From positions 1-32,127 of the forward strand of contig CALMOP010000269.1 in the NCBI GenBank assembly GCA_937871775.1: a stretch of 32,127 nt of DNA. The letters are read 5' to 3'. The translations under genes and the position numbers were made by a program. The notes beneath the pieces are model-generated. The model was not told the origin of the DNA. It saw only the letters and a program-made list of their open reading frames with translations, and ran no database searches. Below, one piece after another: positions 8,604-17,367 of the stretch. Numbering within the stretch: the stretch's first letter is position 1; the number at the start of each line of letters is the position of its first letter. This DNA comes from an uncultured Gemmatimonadota bacterium (lineage in GTDB: Bacteria > Gemmatimonadota > Gemmatimonadetes > Gemmatimonadales > GWC2-71-9).

Positions 8604-9167
8604 TCAGGGGGAGCGCGGCGGATTCGATTGGGGCGGAAACACCTTGGTGAAGATCACCTGATCGTCACCGGGGGCGTAGAAGTCCGGCACCCGTGCCACG
8701 GCCTGGTAGCCGAGCGCGGCGTAGAATCCGCGGGTGGCGGTGTAGTCCGGGCGGCCAGAGGTATCGATCGTCACCAGGCGCGCCTTGCCCCGGAGGCGGC
8801 GCTCCATCTCGTCGACCAGGGCCCGGGCCACGCCCCCGCGGTGCGTGGCCGGGTCCACCGCCAGCCAGTAGAGGTCCCAGGTCCCCTCAGTGCAGGGAGT
8901 GCGGCCCCAGCAGACCCACCCGGAAAGGATGCCGTCGACATCGGCGCCGAGGCCGTAGTAGGGCCGTTCGATCGGCCAGCCGGTCGGATCCACCAGGGCC
9001 GGGACGCCGCCACTGGGCCCGGCGGCCTCGACGCAGTCGTGCAGCACTTCGTCGGCAATGGCCAGTTCTTCCTCGCGGAACACGCCGGTGGCCCGGGTGA
9101 GCTCGAGGATCCGGTCCGCATCGGCACTCGTCAGATCGCGGAGACGAGGCGCGATGCGGGGCTTCAT
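8604..9167 (-). CDS. GNAT-family N-acetyltransferase
   Basis: 187 aa; LYWLAVDPATHRGGVARALVDEMERRL (acetyl-CoA binding motif A) and ATRGFYAALGYQAVARVPDFYAPGDDQVIFTK. 4-nt overlap with the upstream ATP-grasp gene. Confidence 0.9.
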   Translation of the reverse strand: MKPRIAPRLRDLTSADADRILELTRATGVFREEELAIADEVLHDCVEAAGPSGGVPALVDPTGWPIERPYYGLGADVDGILSGWVCWGRTPCTEGTWDLYWLAVDPATHRGGVARALVDEMERRLRGKARLVTIDTSGRPDYTATRGFYAALGYQAVARVPDFYAPGDDQVIFTKVFPPQSNPPRSP

Positions 9168-10186
9168 GTGGTCGCGGTGGTCGGGCTTCCGGTGGTGAGG
9201 GCGACGGCGGCCAGGCGGGAGGAGGACCGGGACAGCGACTCTTCCACGATCCGGCAGATGAGGTCTTCGTACTCCCAGCCCTGGGCCTTGGCCATGCGGG
9301 AAAGGCCGGCGGCGTCAGAGATGTCGGGGTTGGGATTGACTTCGAGCACGAACGGCTGGCCGGAGGCGTCCACCCGCAGGTCGACCCGACCGTAGCCCTC
9401 CGCCCCGCACAACGCCTCCCATGCCTCCCGGGCGACCGCCACGATCCGCTTCTGGGTCTCGGCGGGGAGATCAACCGGGCAGATCGGGGTCGAGCCGAGA
9501 TCTTCCGGGCTGCCGACGTCCCACTTGGCGGCGTAGGTCAGGATCGGCCAGCTGCCCTCGGGCATGTTGTCGAAACAGAGTTCGGCGATCGGCAGGACCA
9601 GTTCGCCCACGAACCCGACGTTGAACTCCCGCCCGGCCACATACTCCTGGACCAGGACCTCTTCCCACTGCTCAACCATCTCGGCCAACCGCTTCTTCAG
9701 CGCCTTCCGGGTGGTGCAGACCGACCCTGCGTCGATGCCTACGCTGGCGTCTTCCGTCGCCGGCTTGACGATCACGGGCAGGGTGAGTTCGGCGGGAAGC
9801 TTGTTGCCGCTCGACAGGACGAACCGCGGGATCGGCGTCCCGGCCCGCGCCAGAAGGGTGTTGGCGACGTGCTTCCGGTGCGCCACGGTGACCGCCCACG
9901 GCTTGCAGCCGGTGTAGGGCACCCCGGTCAACTCGAGGGTCGCCACCACGAAGTCCTCGTACCGGGCCTGCCCCGCGATCCCCTCGCACAGATTGAAGAC
10001 CGCATCCGACCGGCGGACCCGGGGGAGCCAGCTGAAGTCGTTGGGCGCCCGCACCGGGATGCTGGTGGTCTCGTAGCCGCGGCTGCGGAGGGCGGCCTGG
10101 ACCTCCTTGACGCTCTCCCAGACCGAGGCCACGTCCTTGGCGTCCCAGGTATCCCACCCGCCGTCATAGAGTACAGCCACCTTCAT
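9164..10186 (-). CDS. ATP-grasp ligase, D-alanine-D-alanine ligase-like (copy 1 of tandem pair)
   Basis: MKVAVLYDGGWDTW...VFNLCEGIAG...VIVKPATEDASVGIDAGSV...VLVQEYVAGREFNVGFVG...GYGRVDLRVDASGQPFVLEVNPNPDIS. Start set at ATG 10186. Confidence 0.9.
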   Translation of the reverse strand: MKVAVLYDGGWDTWDAKDVASVWESVKEVQAALRSRGYETTSIPVRAPNDFSWLPRVRRSDAVFNLCEGIAGQARYEDFVVATLELTGVPYTGCKPWAVTVAHRKHVANTLLARAGTPIPRFVLSSGNKLPAELTLPVIVKPATEDASVGIDAGSVCTTRKALKKRLAEMVEQWEEVLVQEYVAGREFNVGFVGELVLPIAELCFDNMPEGSWPILTYAAKWDVGSPEDLGSTPICPVDLPAETQKRIVAVAREAWEALCGAEGYGRVDLRVDASGQPFVLEVNPNPDISDAAGLSRMAKAQGWEYEDLICRIVEESLSRSSSRLAAVALTTGSPTTATT

Positions 10187-11283
10187 GCCGCCACCTCCGC
10201 GAGAAGTGAGCGGCCGCTGATGCGCCGCCATGCGATGTCCGCCACACTCCGAATCAGCTCTTCGTAGCTCATCCCGGCCGCGCGGGCCGCCTTCGGGAAA
10301 CAGGAATTGTCCCGCGGGTCCGGCAGGATTCCCGGCAGCGGGTTCAGCTCCACGACGTTGGGGATGCCGTCACCGTCGCAGCGAATGTCCACCCGACACC
10401 AGTCCCGGCAATCCAGCGCCTGGTACGCCCCCAGCGCAACGGTCCGGATCTGCGAGGCCACCCGGGCCGGGACCCGGGCCGGGCATTCGAAGATCTCCAG
10501 CGGATCGTCGGGACGGTCCCAGATCCACTTGGCCTCGTAGCCGTAGATCGGAGGCGCCCCTTCCGGCAACTCGTCGAACCGCATGCCGACGATCGGCAGG
10601 CAGTGGGCCTCCTTGCCGTTCCCCATGATGGCCACGGTGAACTCGGCGCCGGGGAGGTAGGTCTCCACCAGGACCGGCTCCCGGTAGGTGCTGAGCAGGT
10701 AGTCTGCCTGCTTGACCAGCTCCCGCCGGTTGGTGCAGAGGCTCCGAGTGCTCACACCCTTGCCCGATCCCTCGAACGCCGGCTTGGCAAAGAGCGGGAA
10801 AGGCAGGGTGCAGCCTCTGGCGTCCGCCAGGCTTCGGGCCAGCAGGAAGGGCGCCGTCGGTACCCCCCGGAGCTGGAGGATCTCCTTGGCGCGCCCCTTG
10901 TGGAGCGCCAGGGAGAGGGCCAGCGGATCGGAGGCGGAATACGGCACCCCGAGGAACTCGCAGATGGCCGGAACGTGGCCCTCCCGGTTCGCGCCGTAGA
11001 GCCCCTCCGCGATGTTGAAGACGAAATCTGGACGGACCTGGGCCAGCCGGGTCGGGAAGTCGTCGACCGCCTCGAGCCGGATCACCTTGCCAAGCGGCCG
11101 CAGGGCGCGTTCGACGGCGGTGATGGTCTCAGGCTCGTCCCATTCGGCGTAGAGGTCTGGCTGGGGAAGGTCGTAACGGAGATCGCGGGAGGATCCGGAA
11201 CGTGGAGGGGCGACAGTTGCCCCGGCGGGCTTGGCCGGCGCTTCCGGTCTCAGGTTGAAGGCAAGTCCTATGCGAACTGCCAA
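10183..11283 (-). CDS. ATP-grasp ligase, D-alanine-D-alanine ligase-like (copy 2 of tandem pair)
   Basis: FVFNIAEGLYGANREGHVPAICEFLGVPYSASDPLALSLALHKGRAKEIL...LFAKPAFEGSGKGV...VLVETYLPGAEFTVAIMG...WCRVDIRCDGDGIPNVVELNPLPGI. TTG start at 11283 preceded by an AGAGGAT Shine-Dalgarno-like sequence; 4-nt overlap with copy 1. Confidence 0.9.
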   Translation of the reverse strand: MAVRIGLAFNLRPEAPAKPAGATVAPPRSGSSRDLRYDLPQPDLYAEWDEPETITAVERALRPLGKVIRLEAVDDFPTRLAQVRPDFVFNIAEGLYGANREGHVPAICEFLGVPYSASDPLALSLALHKGRAKEILQLRGVPTAPFLLARSLADARGCTLPFPLFAKPAFEGSGKGVSTRSLCTNRRELVKQADYLLSTYREPVLVETYLPGAEFTVAIMGNGKEAHCLPIVGMRFDELPEGAPPIYGYEAKWIWDRPDDPLEIFECPARVPARVASQIRTVALGAYQALDCRDWCRVDIRCDGDGIPNVVELNPLPGILPDPRDNSCFPKAARAAGMSYEELIRSVADIAWRRISGRSLLAEVAA

Positions 11284-11512
11284 ACGGATCCTCTGAGTGA
11301 CTGGTCACCGCTGGTGGTCCGGGCGGTCGCTGCGATCAGCGATCCGGGGCGGTGTGCTGCATTCCTCAATCAAAAGTAAGAAAGAGATCCCGATCGCACA
11401 ATAGTTTTTTGGGGAGTTTGTGCGCCGAGGTGACGATCCCGCCCCGCCAGCCGCCTCCGCTGATGGGGGACCAGGGTCGGGCTGCGGCGGCGGGACACGC
11501 CGGAGAGACCGC

Positions 11513-12265
11513 TCAGACCTTGTGAAATCCCACCCGGCCGGCTTCGGAGCCGTCCACCGTCGGGTAGACCTCGAAGTCGGCGAAGAACGCGGCGGCCTCC
11601 GCCTTCAGCACCGTGAGGCAACTCAGCGCCATGCGCCGGATCTCCAGCTCGGCACCCTCGCCCAGCCGCAGCTCCAGCATGGTGCGCCAGGCCCGGATGT
11701 TGGCGCTGACCACGATCTTCACCTCGGTGGCGTTGGGCAACACGCTGCGGGCCGCCTCGCGCGCCATCTTGCGACGGTGCACCCGGTCCTCCACCCAGCT
11801 GTACTTCTCCATGAGCCGCCCCACCGCCTGGACATAGGCTCCCTGGGCGGCCTCCATCTGTCGAGTCCACTCGGCCTCGAGGGTCAGGTCACCGAGGATG
11901 GCCGGGGGCATCACGAAGGCCGCCTGCGACTCATCCACGTACCGCTGCGACAGTTGGGAATACCCGAAGCCAGCCCGGTGGCGAACCAGCTCGTGGCTGC
12001 AGGACCGGCTGATCCCCTCGATCAGCAGCACGTAGACCGCGTGCTCGAACACGGAGCCGTGGCCTTGCTGCAGGATGTTGCCCAGGTACTCGGCGGTGCT
12101 CCGCCCAGCCGGGTTCGCCTGACTCATGTAACAGATCCGGCCGGCGAACTCCGCCAGCCGCTCCCCGGCGGAGGCCGGCCCCTTCCATTGTACCGGCAGG
12201 TGGGCGGGCTCCAGAAACTCGGGGCGGGCGATCAGGGTCACCCGGGGGGCTTTGAGGATGTCCAT
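11513..12265 (-). CDS. thyX: Flavin-dependent thymidylate synthase ThyX
   Basis: HGSVFEHAVYVLLIEGISRSCSHELVRHRAGFGYSQLSQRYV and AREAARSVLPNATEVKIVVSANIRAWR are ThyX hallmarks. Start set at ATG 12265. Confidence 0.95.
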   Translation of the reverse strand: MDILKAPRVTLIARPEFLEPAHLPVQWKGPASAGERLAEFAGRICYMSQANPAGRSTAEYLGNILQQGHGSVFEHAVYVLLIEGISRSCSHELVRHRAGFGYSQLSQRYVDESQAAFVMPPAILGDLTLEAEWTRQMEAAQGAYVQAVGRLMEKYSWVEDRVHRRKMAREAARSVLPNATEVKIVVSANIRAWRTMLELRLGEGAELEIRRMALSCLTVLKAEAAAFFADFEVYPTVDGSEAGRVGFHKV

Positions 12266-12347
12266 GCGGTTGCGGTCGGGCTGGAGGTGATGGTCGGGGG
12301 AACAGGGAACAGGAACCAGCCGCCAGCCCGCCGGTCCGACAGCCGGC

Positions 12348-14003
12348 TCAGGTGCTGGCCAACTCGGACCGACTCCGGGCGTAGCCTCCGGTCCGCTCGA
12401 TCTCCCGCAACCGGTCGGCAATATCGTCCGGGATGGGGGCGGCGGCCGGCCCCAGCTTCAAGTCCGCGAGCGCCGGCCGGTCGCCGGCCAGTTTGACGCC
12501 GGGGTTGAAGATACCATCGGGGTCGAACGCCGTCTTGACCAGCTGGAACAGCGCCATGATTTCCTGGCCATACAGGGATGGCAGCAGGCCGGCGCGGAGC
12601 CGACCGTCTCCGTGCTCCCCGCTGACTGTGCCTCCCAGTCGGATGGCGGCGTGGTTGACCTCCTCATACAGGCCCTGTACCTGGGCCATCCAGTCGGGAC
12701 GGCCTACGTCGGGGATCAGGTTCACGTGCACGTTGCCATCCCCGGCGTGTCCGAAGATCACCACCATGACCCCCCGGGCTGCCGCCGCCTCCCTGATGGC
12801 CCGGATGTACGCCCCCAAGCCGGCCAGGGGCACGCAACCGTCCTCGATGACCTGGAGCGAGCGGTAGCTCCCGGGCAGGCTGGCCAGGATGGGGCTGGCC
12901 GCGTGCCGCAACGCCCACAGCTGGTGCTCCTGCTCTGTAGTGAGGGCGGTCAGCACGTCGAGCGCCAGCGATCGCACGGCACCGACCGCGTCCGCTGCGG
13001 CCCCCTGGGCCGCGGTCAGGCTCTCCCGCTCGAATTCGAGCAGCAGCACCGCCTCGGTGCCGTCCGGCAGGTCGGGGCGCTCAACGCCGCGTCCTGCCAG
13101 GGTGATGAGGTCCAGAAAGGTCCGGTCCAGCAGCTCGAGGGCCGAGGGGTCCGATTGGAGAACGGCCCGGACCGCCTCCTCGAGGTCGTCCAGAGACCGC
13201 AGCGCCACCCGGACGGCGGTGTGTGCTGGCGCCACCGGCGCCAGGCGCCAGCGAATCGTCGTCAGCAGGCCCAGGGTTCCCTCCGCGCCGATCAGCAGAT
13301 CCAGGTCGTCACCGGAGTCGAGCCAGCGATCCAGGGCGTAACCGGCCGTGTTCTTCCGCACCTTGGGGAACCGCTGCGCGATCAGATCCACCGCCGCCCG
13401 AATGGCCGGGGCCGCCCGGGCGTGGAACCGGGTGATCGCGGTCGGCAGACTCCGGCTGATGGCGTCCTGCCGCAGCAGCGGCCTGATGGTCTCCCCCCGG
13501 TTCAGCCACCCGAGCTCCGCGTCCCCGGTCACGACCTCCATGCCCATGACCCACGGTCGCACCGGCCCGTGCCGGACCGATCGAGCCCCGGCGGCATTGG
13601 TGGACACCATGCCGCCGAGGGTCGCCCAGGCGCTGCTGGAGGGGTCCGGTGGGAGCCGGAGCTGGTAGCCCCGCGCGGCGTGATTCAATTCGGCATGGGT
13701 GATATTGCCGCTGGTCACCGCGGTAGCGCTGGCGGGATCGATCTCGAGGATCCGGGGCATCCGGTCCCGCAGGTCGACGATGACACCCGCGCCGACCGCA
13801 CTGCCGGGGATGCCACTCCCCGCACCCCGCGCTGTGAGCGAAGTCCCGGTTTCCCGGGCCCAGCTCACCAGCGCCTGCAACTCGGCGACACTCGAGGGCC
13901 GGGCCACGCCCGCCGGCAGGATGCGGTAGATACCCGCTGCCTCGGCGTAGGCGGCCCGAAGCCGTGGGTCGCGCGAGACCTGGTCTGAGGTGGCGCTGGT
14001 CAT
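12348..14003 (-). CDS. FAD-binding oxidoreductase (GlcD / D-lactate dehydrogenase-like)
   Basis: PSSVAELQALVSWARETGTSLTARGAGSGIPGSAVGAGVIVDL, LGGMVSTNAAGARSVRHG, LIGAEGTLGLLT, IFGHAGDGNVHVNLI, SGEHGDGRLRAGLL, FDPDGIFNPGVKL. Start set at ATG 14003. Confidence 0.9.
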   Translation of the reverse strand: MTSATSDQVSRDPRLRAAYAEAAGIYRILPAGVARPSSVAELQALVSWARETGTSLTARGAGSGIPGSAVGAGVIVDLRDRMPRILEIDPASATAVTSGNITHAELNHAARGYQLRLPPDPSSSAWATLGGMVSTNAAGARSVRHGPVRPWVMGMEVVTGDAELGWLNRGETIRPLLRQDAISRSLPTAITRFHARAAPAIRAAVDLIAQRFPKVRKNTAGYALDRWLDSGDDLDLLIGAEGTLGLLTTIRWRLAPVAPAHTAVRVALRSLDDLEEAVRAVLQSDPSALELLDRTFLDLITLAGRGVERPDLPDGTEAVLLLEFERESLTAAQGAAADAVGAVRSLALDVLTALTTEQEHQLWALRHAASPILASLPGSYRSLQVIEDGCVPLAGLGAYIRAIREAAAARGVMVVIFGHAGDGNVHVNLIPDVGRPDWMAQVQGLYEEVNHAAIRLGGTVSGEHGDGRLRAGLLPSLYGQEIMALFQLVKTAFDPDGIFNPGVKLAGDRPALADLKLGPAAAPIPDDIADRLREIERTGGYARSRSELAST

Positions 14004-15091
14004 CGGGTCGTGGCAGGCAGGGTGTTCCTGCCGCTGACCACCCGCGCAAACAGCCAGGACGACAGGGAGTTGAACGGAGCCACCAGCGCCGACGCCAGCA
14101 GCAGCAGGTACACCTCGTGCCGGGACATCTTCAGCCGTCGGCCCACCGACCAGTCGGCCCGCTGCCGCCAGACCAGGCCCAGCGTGCGGCGGGCGAAGAT
14201 CATCGAACTCAGGCAGAACAGCCGGACTCGGAAGGCCCGGCGCGGTAGCAGGCGGCAATACTCCAGTGCGGTGCGGAGATGCCGGTCCGCCTCCAGCACC
14301 AGCATTTCCAGCACCGCGACGGCTTGCGTCTGATAGGGTGGCTGGAACACCAGCTCCGGGGTCAGCCGCGCCTGATTCCAGATGGCATCCGGCACCAGGA
14401 TGCGCCCGTCGGCGTGATCCTCCGGCAGGTCGCGGATCACGTTGGTGAGCTGCAGTCCCAGGCCGAACCCGGTGGCCCGCGAACTGAGCTCGGCGTGGCG
14501 GGCCACGGTGATCCCCGGACAATGGCGCTGGAACAGGCCGGTCAGCAGGTGGCCGACCGTCCCGGCCACGTAATAGCAATACCGCTCCAGGTCCGCCAGC
14601 GCGGCGAAGCGGAGGCCCGGCTGCCCCGACACCGGCAGGCTCCGGCTCATCCCTGCGATCATCTCCTCGACTCGGGGTACGATGCACGCCCGGTCGCCCG
14701 GGGGCAGCCGGCGAAACGCCGCCAGCACCCAGTCCGCCGACCTCACCAGCAGGTCCTGCGGGCCGGTGCCGCTTGCGGCCGCGGCCAGGTCGGCCAGGCT
14801 GACCGTCGGATCGGTCAGGGCTTGCTGCAGCACCGCCAGCAGCTCCTGACGCCGGCTGATAGGAAGCCCGGCACCGTCCTCAACCGTGTCGGCGATGCGG
14901 CACAGCAGGTAGGAGAGGGTGATGGGGCGGGACAGCTCTCGGGGCAGCAGGGCGATGCCCAGCGCGAAGGTGCGCGACACCTGCGGCAGCATGCCGCGGC
15001 AGAAGGACCAGTCGGCCTCAGGGGTCGGGTTCCGCTGTGCCGGGACGGCGACGGGGCGACCAGGTCCGGGCCCCGTGCCGGGAACGATCAT
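14000..15091 (-). CDS. Squalene/phytoene synthase family (squalene synthase-like)
   Basis: VSRTFALGIALLP, LLCRIADTVEDG (first Asp-rich motif), RYCYYVAGTVGHLLTGLF, GLGLQLTNVIRDLPEDHADGR (second Asp-rich motif). ATGA overlap with the FAD enzyme. Confidence 0.88.
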   Translation of the reverse strand: MIVPGTGPGPGRPVAVPAQRNPTPEADWSFCRGMLPQVSRTFALGIALLPRELSRPITLSYLLCRIADTVEDGAGLPISRRQELLAVLQQALTDPTVSLADLAAAASGTGPQDLLVRSADWVLAAFRRLPPGDRACIVPRVEEMIAGMSRSLPVSGQPGLRFAALADLERYCYYVAGTVGHLLTGLFQRHCPGITVARHAELSSRATGFGLGLQLTNVIRDLPEDHADGRILVPDAIWNQARLTPELVFQPPYQTQAVAVLEMLVLEADRHLRTALEYCRLLPRRAFRVRLFCLSSMIFARRTLGLVWRQRADWSVGRRLKMSRHEVYLLLLASALVAPFNSLSSWLFARVVSGRNTLPATTR

Positions 15092-15119
15092 CGCGGTCCC
15101 CGCCGGCAGACTGGGCGGA

Positions 15120-15608
15120 TCATGGGCGAGGCGCCGCCGGCTGGGGCTCGCTGGAGTAGAGCCTCACCAGCTCGTGAACCACTTCCTCCATGCGCTTGCC
15201 GATCGGATGATCCGGCGGCACCTGCTGGTCGAGGTCGCGGACGGCCAGGCTCGGATCGGCCAGGGGCCGATACACGGTTTCGATGGTGATGCGGCTGTAG
15301 CCGTGCCGGGAGGGATCGACCCAGGCCCGCACCTGCACCACGTCCGGACCCAGCCGGCGGGCGGATGTGGGCAACCGGGTTTGGGCGTCGAACCAGGCGG
15401 ATTCGATATAGCCATCCCGCGGCGCCACCATGCCGAGCGGCAGCGAGTCGGACTGGAGCACCGCGGCGACTTCGGCGGTGGCGCTCCGTGGTTCCAGCTC
15501 GATCTCTCCCTGAGCCGCTCCGGTAACGGGGGGGAAGAACGGCCGCACGCTGTTGGGCTGGCAGGCCAGGGCCAGCAGCAGCACCCCGATGATCGGGGCC
15601 CTGGTCAC
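15120..15608 (-). CDS. Hypothetical lipoprotein
   Basis: GTG start; MTRAPIIGVLLLALACQ has a lipobox (LALAC). 4-nt overlap with the stop of the upstream dehydrogenase gene. Confidence 0.65.
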   Translation of the reverse strand: MTRAPIIGVLLLALACQPNSVRPFFPPVTGAAQGEIELEPRSATAEVAAVLQSDSLPLGMVAPRDGYIESAWFDAQTRLPTSARRLGPDVVQVRAWVDPSRHGYSRITIETVYRPLADPSLAVRDLDQQVPPDHPIGKRMEEVVHELVRLYSSEPQPAAPRP

Positions 15609-16492
15609 AGGCCCAGCTCCATCGGGGTCGGTGGGTCCCGGCGGTAGTCATAGAAGCCCTGACCCGACTTGCGGCCGAACAGGCCCGCGGTAACCATCCG
15701 CTTGAGCAGCGGCGGTGCCGCGTAGCGGGCCTCCCGGTACTCCTCGACCATGATGTCGCCGATCCGGGCGAGGGTATCGAGTCCGACGAAGTCCGCCAGG
15801 GTCAGCGGCCCCATCGGGTGGCCGGCGCCGAGCCGCATGCCGGTATCGATGTCCGCGATCGAGGCGACCCCCTGCTCCAGCGCCCGGATGGCGTCGAGGA
15901 TATAAGGCACCAGCAGCAGGTTGACGACGAACCCCGAGCGGTCCCGGGCCACGATCGGTTCCTTGCCCAGCTGCCGCACCACGGCGAACGCGGCGTCGAC
16001 CGTCGCCTGGCTGGTCCGCACCGTACGCACCACTTCGACCAGGGGCATCAGGGGAACCGGATTGAAGAAGTGCAGCCCCACGAACCGGTCGGCCCGGTTG
16101 GTGGCGGCGGCCATGGCGATGATGCTCAAACTGGAGGTATTGGAGGCGAAGATGGTGGCCGGCCCGGTGCAGTCGTCCAGGGTTTGCCACACCCGGTTCT
16201 TGAGGGCCAGGTCTTCCGTGATGGCCTCGATCACGAACCCGCAGCCACTCATTCCGGCCAGGTCTCCGGTGAAGCTGAGCCGGCCCAGCGCGGCCGCCTC
16301 ATCCGCCGGGGTCAGCTTCCCCTTCTCCACGAATTTGGCGAGCGACTTCCGGATCCCGGCGGCGCCCCGCTCCAGGGCGGCCGGCAGGGTGTCCTGCACG
16401 ATGGTGCGGAAGCCGGCGACGGCGCACACCTGGGCAATGCCGCTGCCCATGAGGCCCGCACCCACCACCCCGATGGTCGGCTGGTCGGTCAT
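15605..16492 (-). CDS. 3-hydroxybutyryl-CoA / 3-hydroxyacyl-CoA dehydrogenase
   Basis: IGVVGAGLMGSGIAQVCAVAGFRT (Rossmann), FASNTSSLSI, GLHFFNPVPLMPLVEV, GFVVNLLLVPY, GPLTLADFVGLDT. Start set at ATG 16492. Confidence 0.95.
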   Translation of the reverse strand: MTDQPTIGVVGAGLMGSGIAQVCAVAGFRTIVQDTLPAALERGAAGIRKSLAKFVEKGKLTPADEAAALGRLSFTGDLAGMSGCGFVIEAITEDLALKNRVWQTLDDCTGPATIFASNTSSLSIIAMAAATNRADRFVGLHFFNPVPLMPLVEVVRTVRTSQATVDAAFAVVRQLGKEPIVARDRSGFVVNLLLVPYILDAIRALEQGVASIADIDTGMRLGAGHPMGPLTLADFVGLDTLARIGDIMVEEYREARYAAPPLLKRMVTAGLFGRKSGQGFYDYRRDPPTPMELGL

Positions 16493-17316
16493 GGCGACGG
16501 GTTCAACGCCTTTCTCACTTCGTTGAGGACCGTGCCCAGCAGCCCGCCCTCGCCGGGTGGAATGGCGTGGGCGGGCTTGACCGCCCCACGCTCCAGGTGG
16601 TCCAGAGCCCGCTCCAGGCCGAGCAGTGCCCGCGCGCTGACCGGGCGGAAGCTGCGGCCGGTGAGGGCAGCGAGTCCGGCACCGACCGCGAGCGGCAACG
16701 CTGCCACGATCAGGAAGGGCGACATCAGGGCCACCGCTCCTGTCCCCAGCACCCCACTCGCGAGCAGTACCATCGCGCCGCTCAGCGACCTGCCCCGAGC
16801 CTGGTGCAGGTCGGCGGCGAGCGACACATGGCAGTAGCCCGGCTCGAGTGGGGTGAAGATTGCCGTGACGGTCGTGGCGCGTGCCAGCATGCATTGGGTC
16901 CGGCTGGTAAAGGCCCGCTTGAGAGTGGCCTGCAGGCTCTGGTCAGGCTCCCAACTGATGCGTCCCGCCTGTTGCCGCTGCACCGCGAGCAGCTCGTGGT
17001 TGTCCATCCACCGGAGCAATGCCTGCTCCAGCACGTCCGGCTCCCCCCGTACCACCCGGGCTGCCTGGACTCCGGCCTGGCCCAGGCTCCAGTCGATGAG
17101 CCCCGCGGGTGCCGGTAGGCTGGTGCGGCCCTGTTCCTCCAGCAGCGCCTGCCGCAGGTAGCGTTCCGGGATGCCGACCTCCCGTCCGAGAGAGACTACC
17201 TCGTCGGGGGTCAGCGCGTCACCAATGTCCCGTTCGCCGGTCTGCAGTTCGGCGGCGCGCTGGATCACCCGCTCAATGGCGGCCCGGTCGATCCGGGTTG
17301 GCAGCTTCTCAGCCAT
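16489..17316 (-). CDS. Hypothetical membrane protein
   Basis: 275 aa; hydrophobic pair GAMVLLASGVLGTGAVALMSPFLIVAALPLAVGAGLAAL. ATGA overlap with the dehydrogenase gene. No recognised family. Confidence 0.7.
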   Translation of the reverse strand: MAEKLPTRIDRAAIERVIQRAAELQTGERDIGDALTPDEVVSLGREVGIPERYLRQALLEEQGRTSLPAPAGLIDWSLGQAGVQAARVVRGEPDVLEQALLRWMDNHELLAVQRQQAGRISWEPDQSLQATLKRAFTSRTQCMLARATTVTAIFTPLEPGYCHVSLAADLHQARGRSLSGAMVLLASGVLGTGAVALMSPFLIVAALPLAVGAGLAALTGRSFRPVSARALLGLERALDHLERGAVKPAHAIPPGEGGLLGTVLNEVRKALNPSP

Positions 17317-17367
17317 CCTTCAGCCCGCATTCTCCCGGGGACCTGGATCGGCCCCCTCGCCCTCTGA

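Noticed and set aside
11205-11230. GGGGCGACAGTTGCCCC as a fourth copy of the dispersed palindrome
   Set aside because: Shares only a short core and lies inside the ATP-grasp coding region; too little similarity to claim.
12612-13988. 458-aa + ORF opposite the FAD oxidoreductase
   Set aside because: Antisense artefact of GC-rich coding; the minus frame carries canonical FAD-oxidase motifs.
12348-14687. ORF-track start at 14687 making a 779-aa FAD protein
   Set aside because: The N-terminal 228 residues are an out-of-frame read of the squalene synthase gene; the real protein starts at ATG 14003 (MTSATSDQVS).
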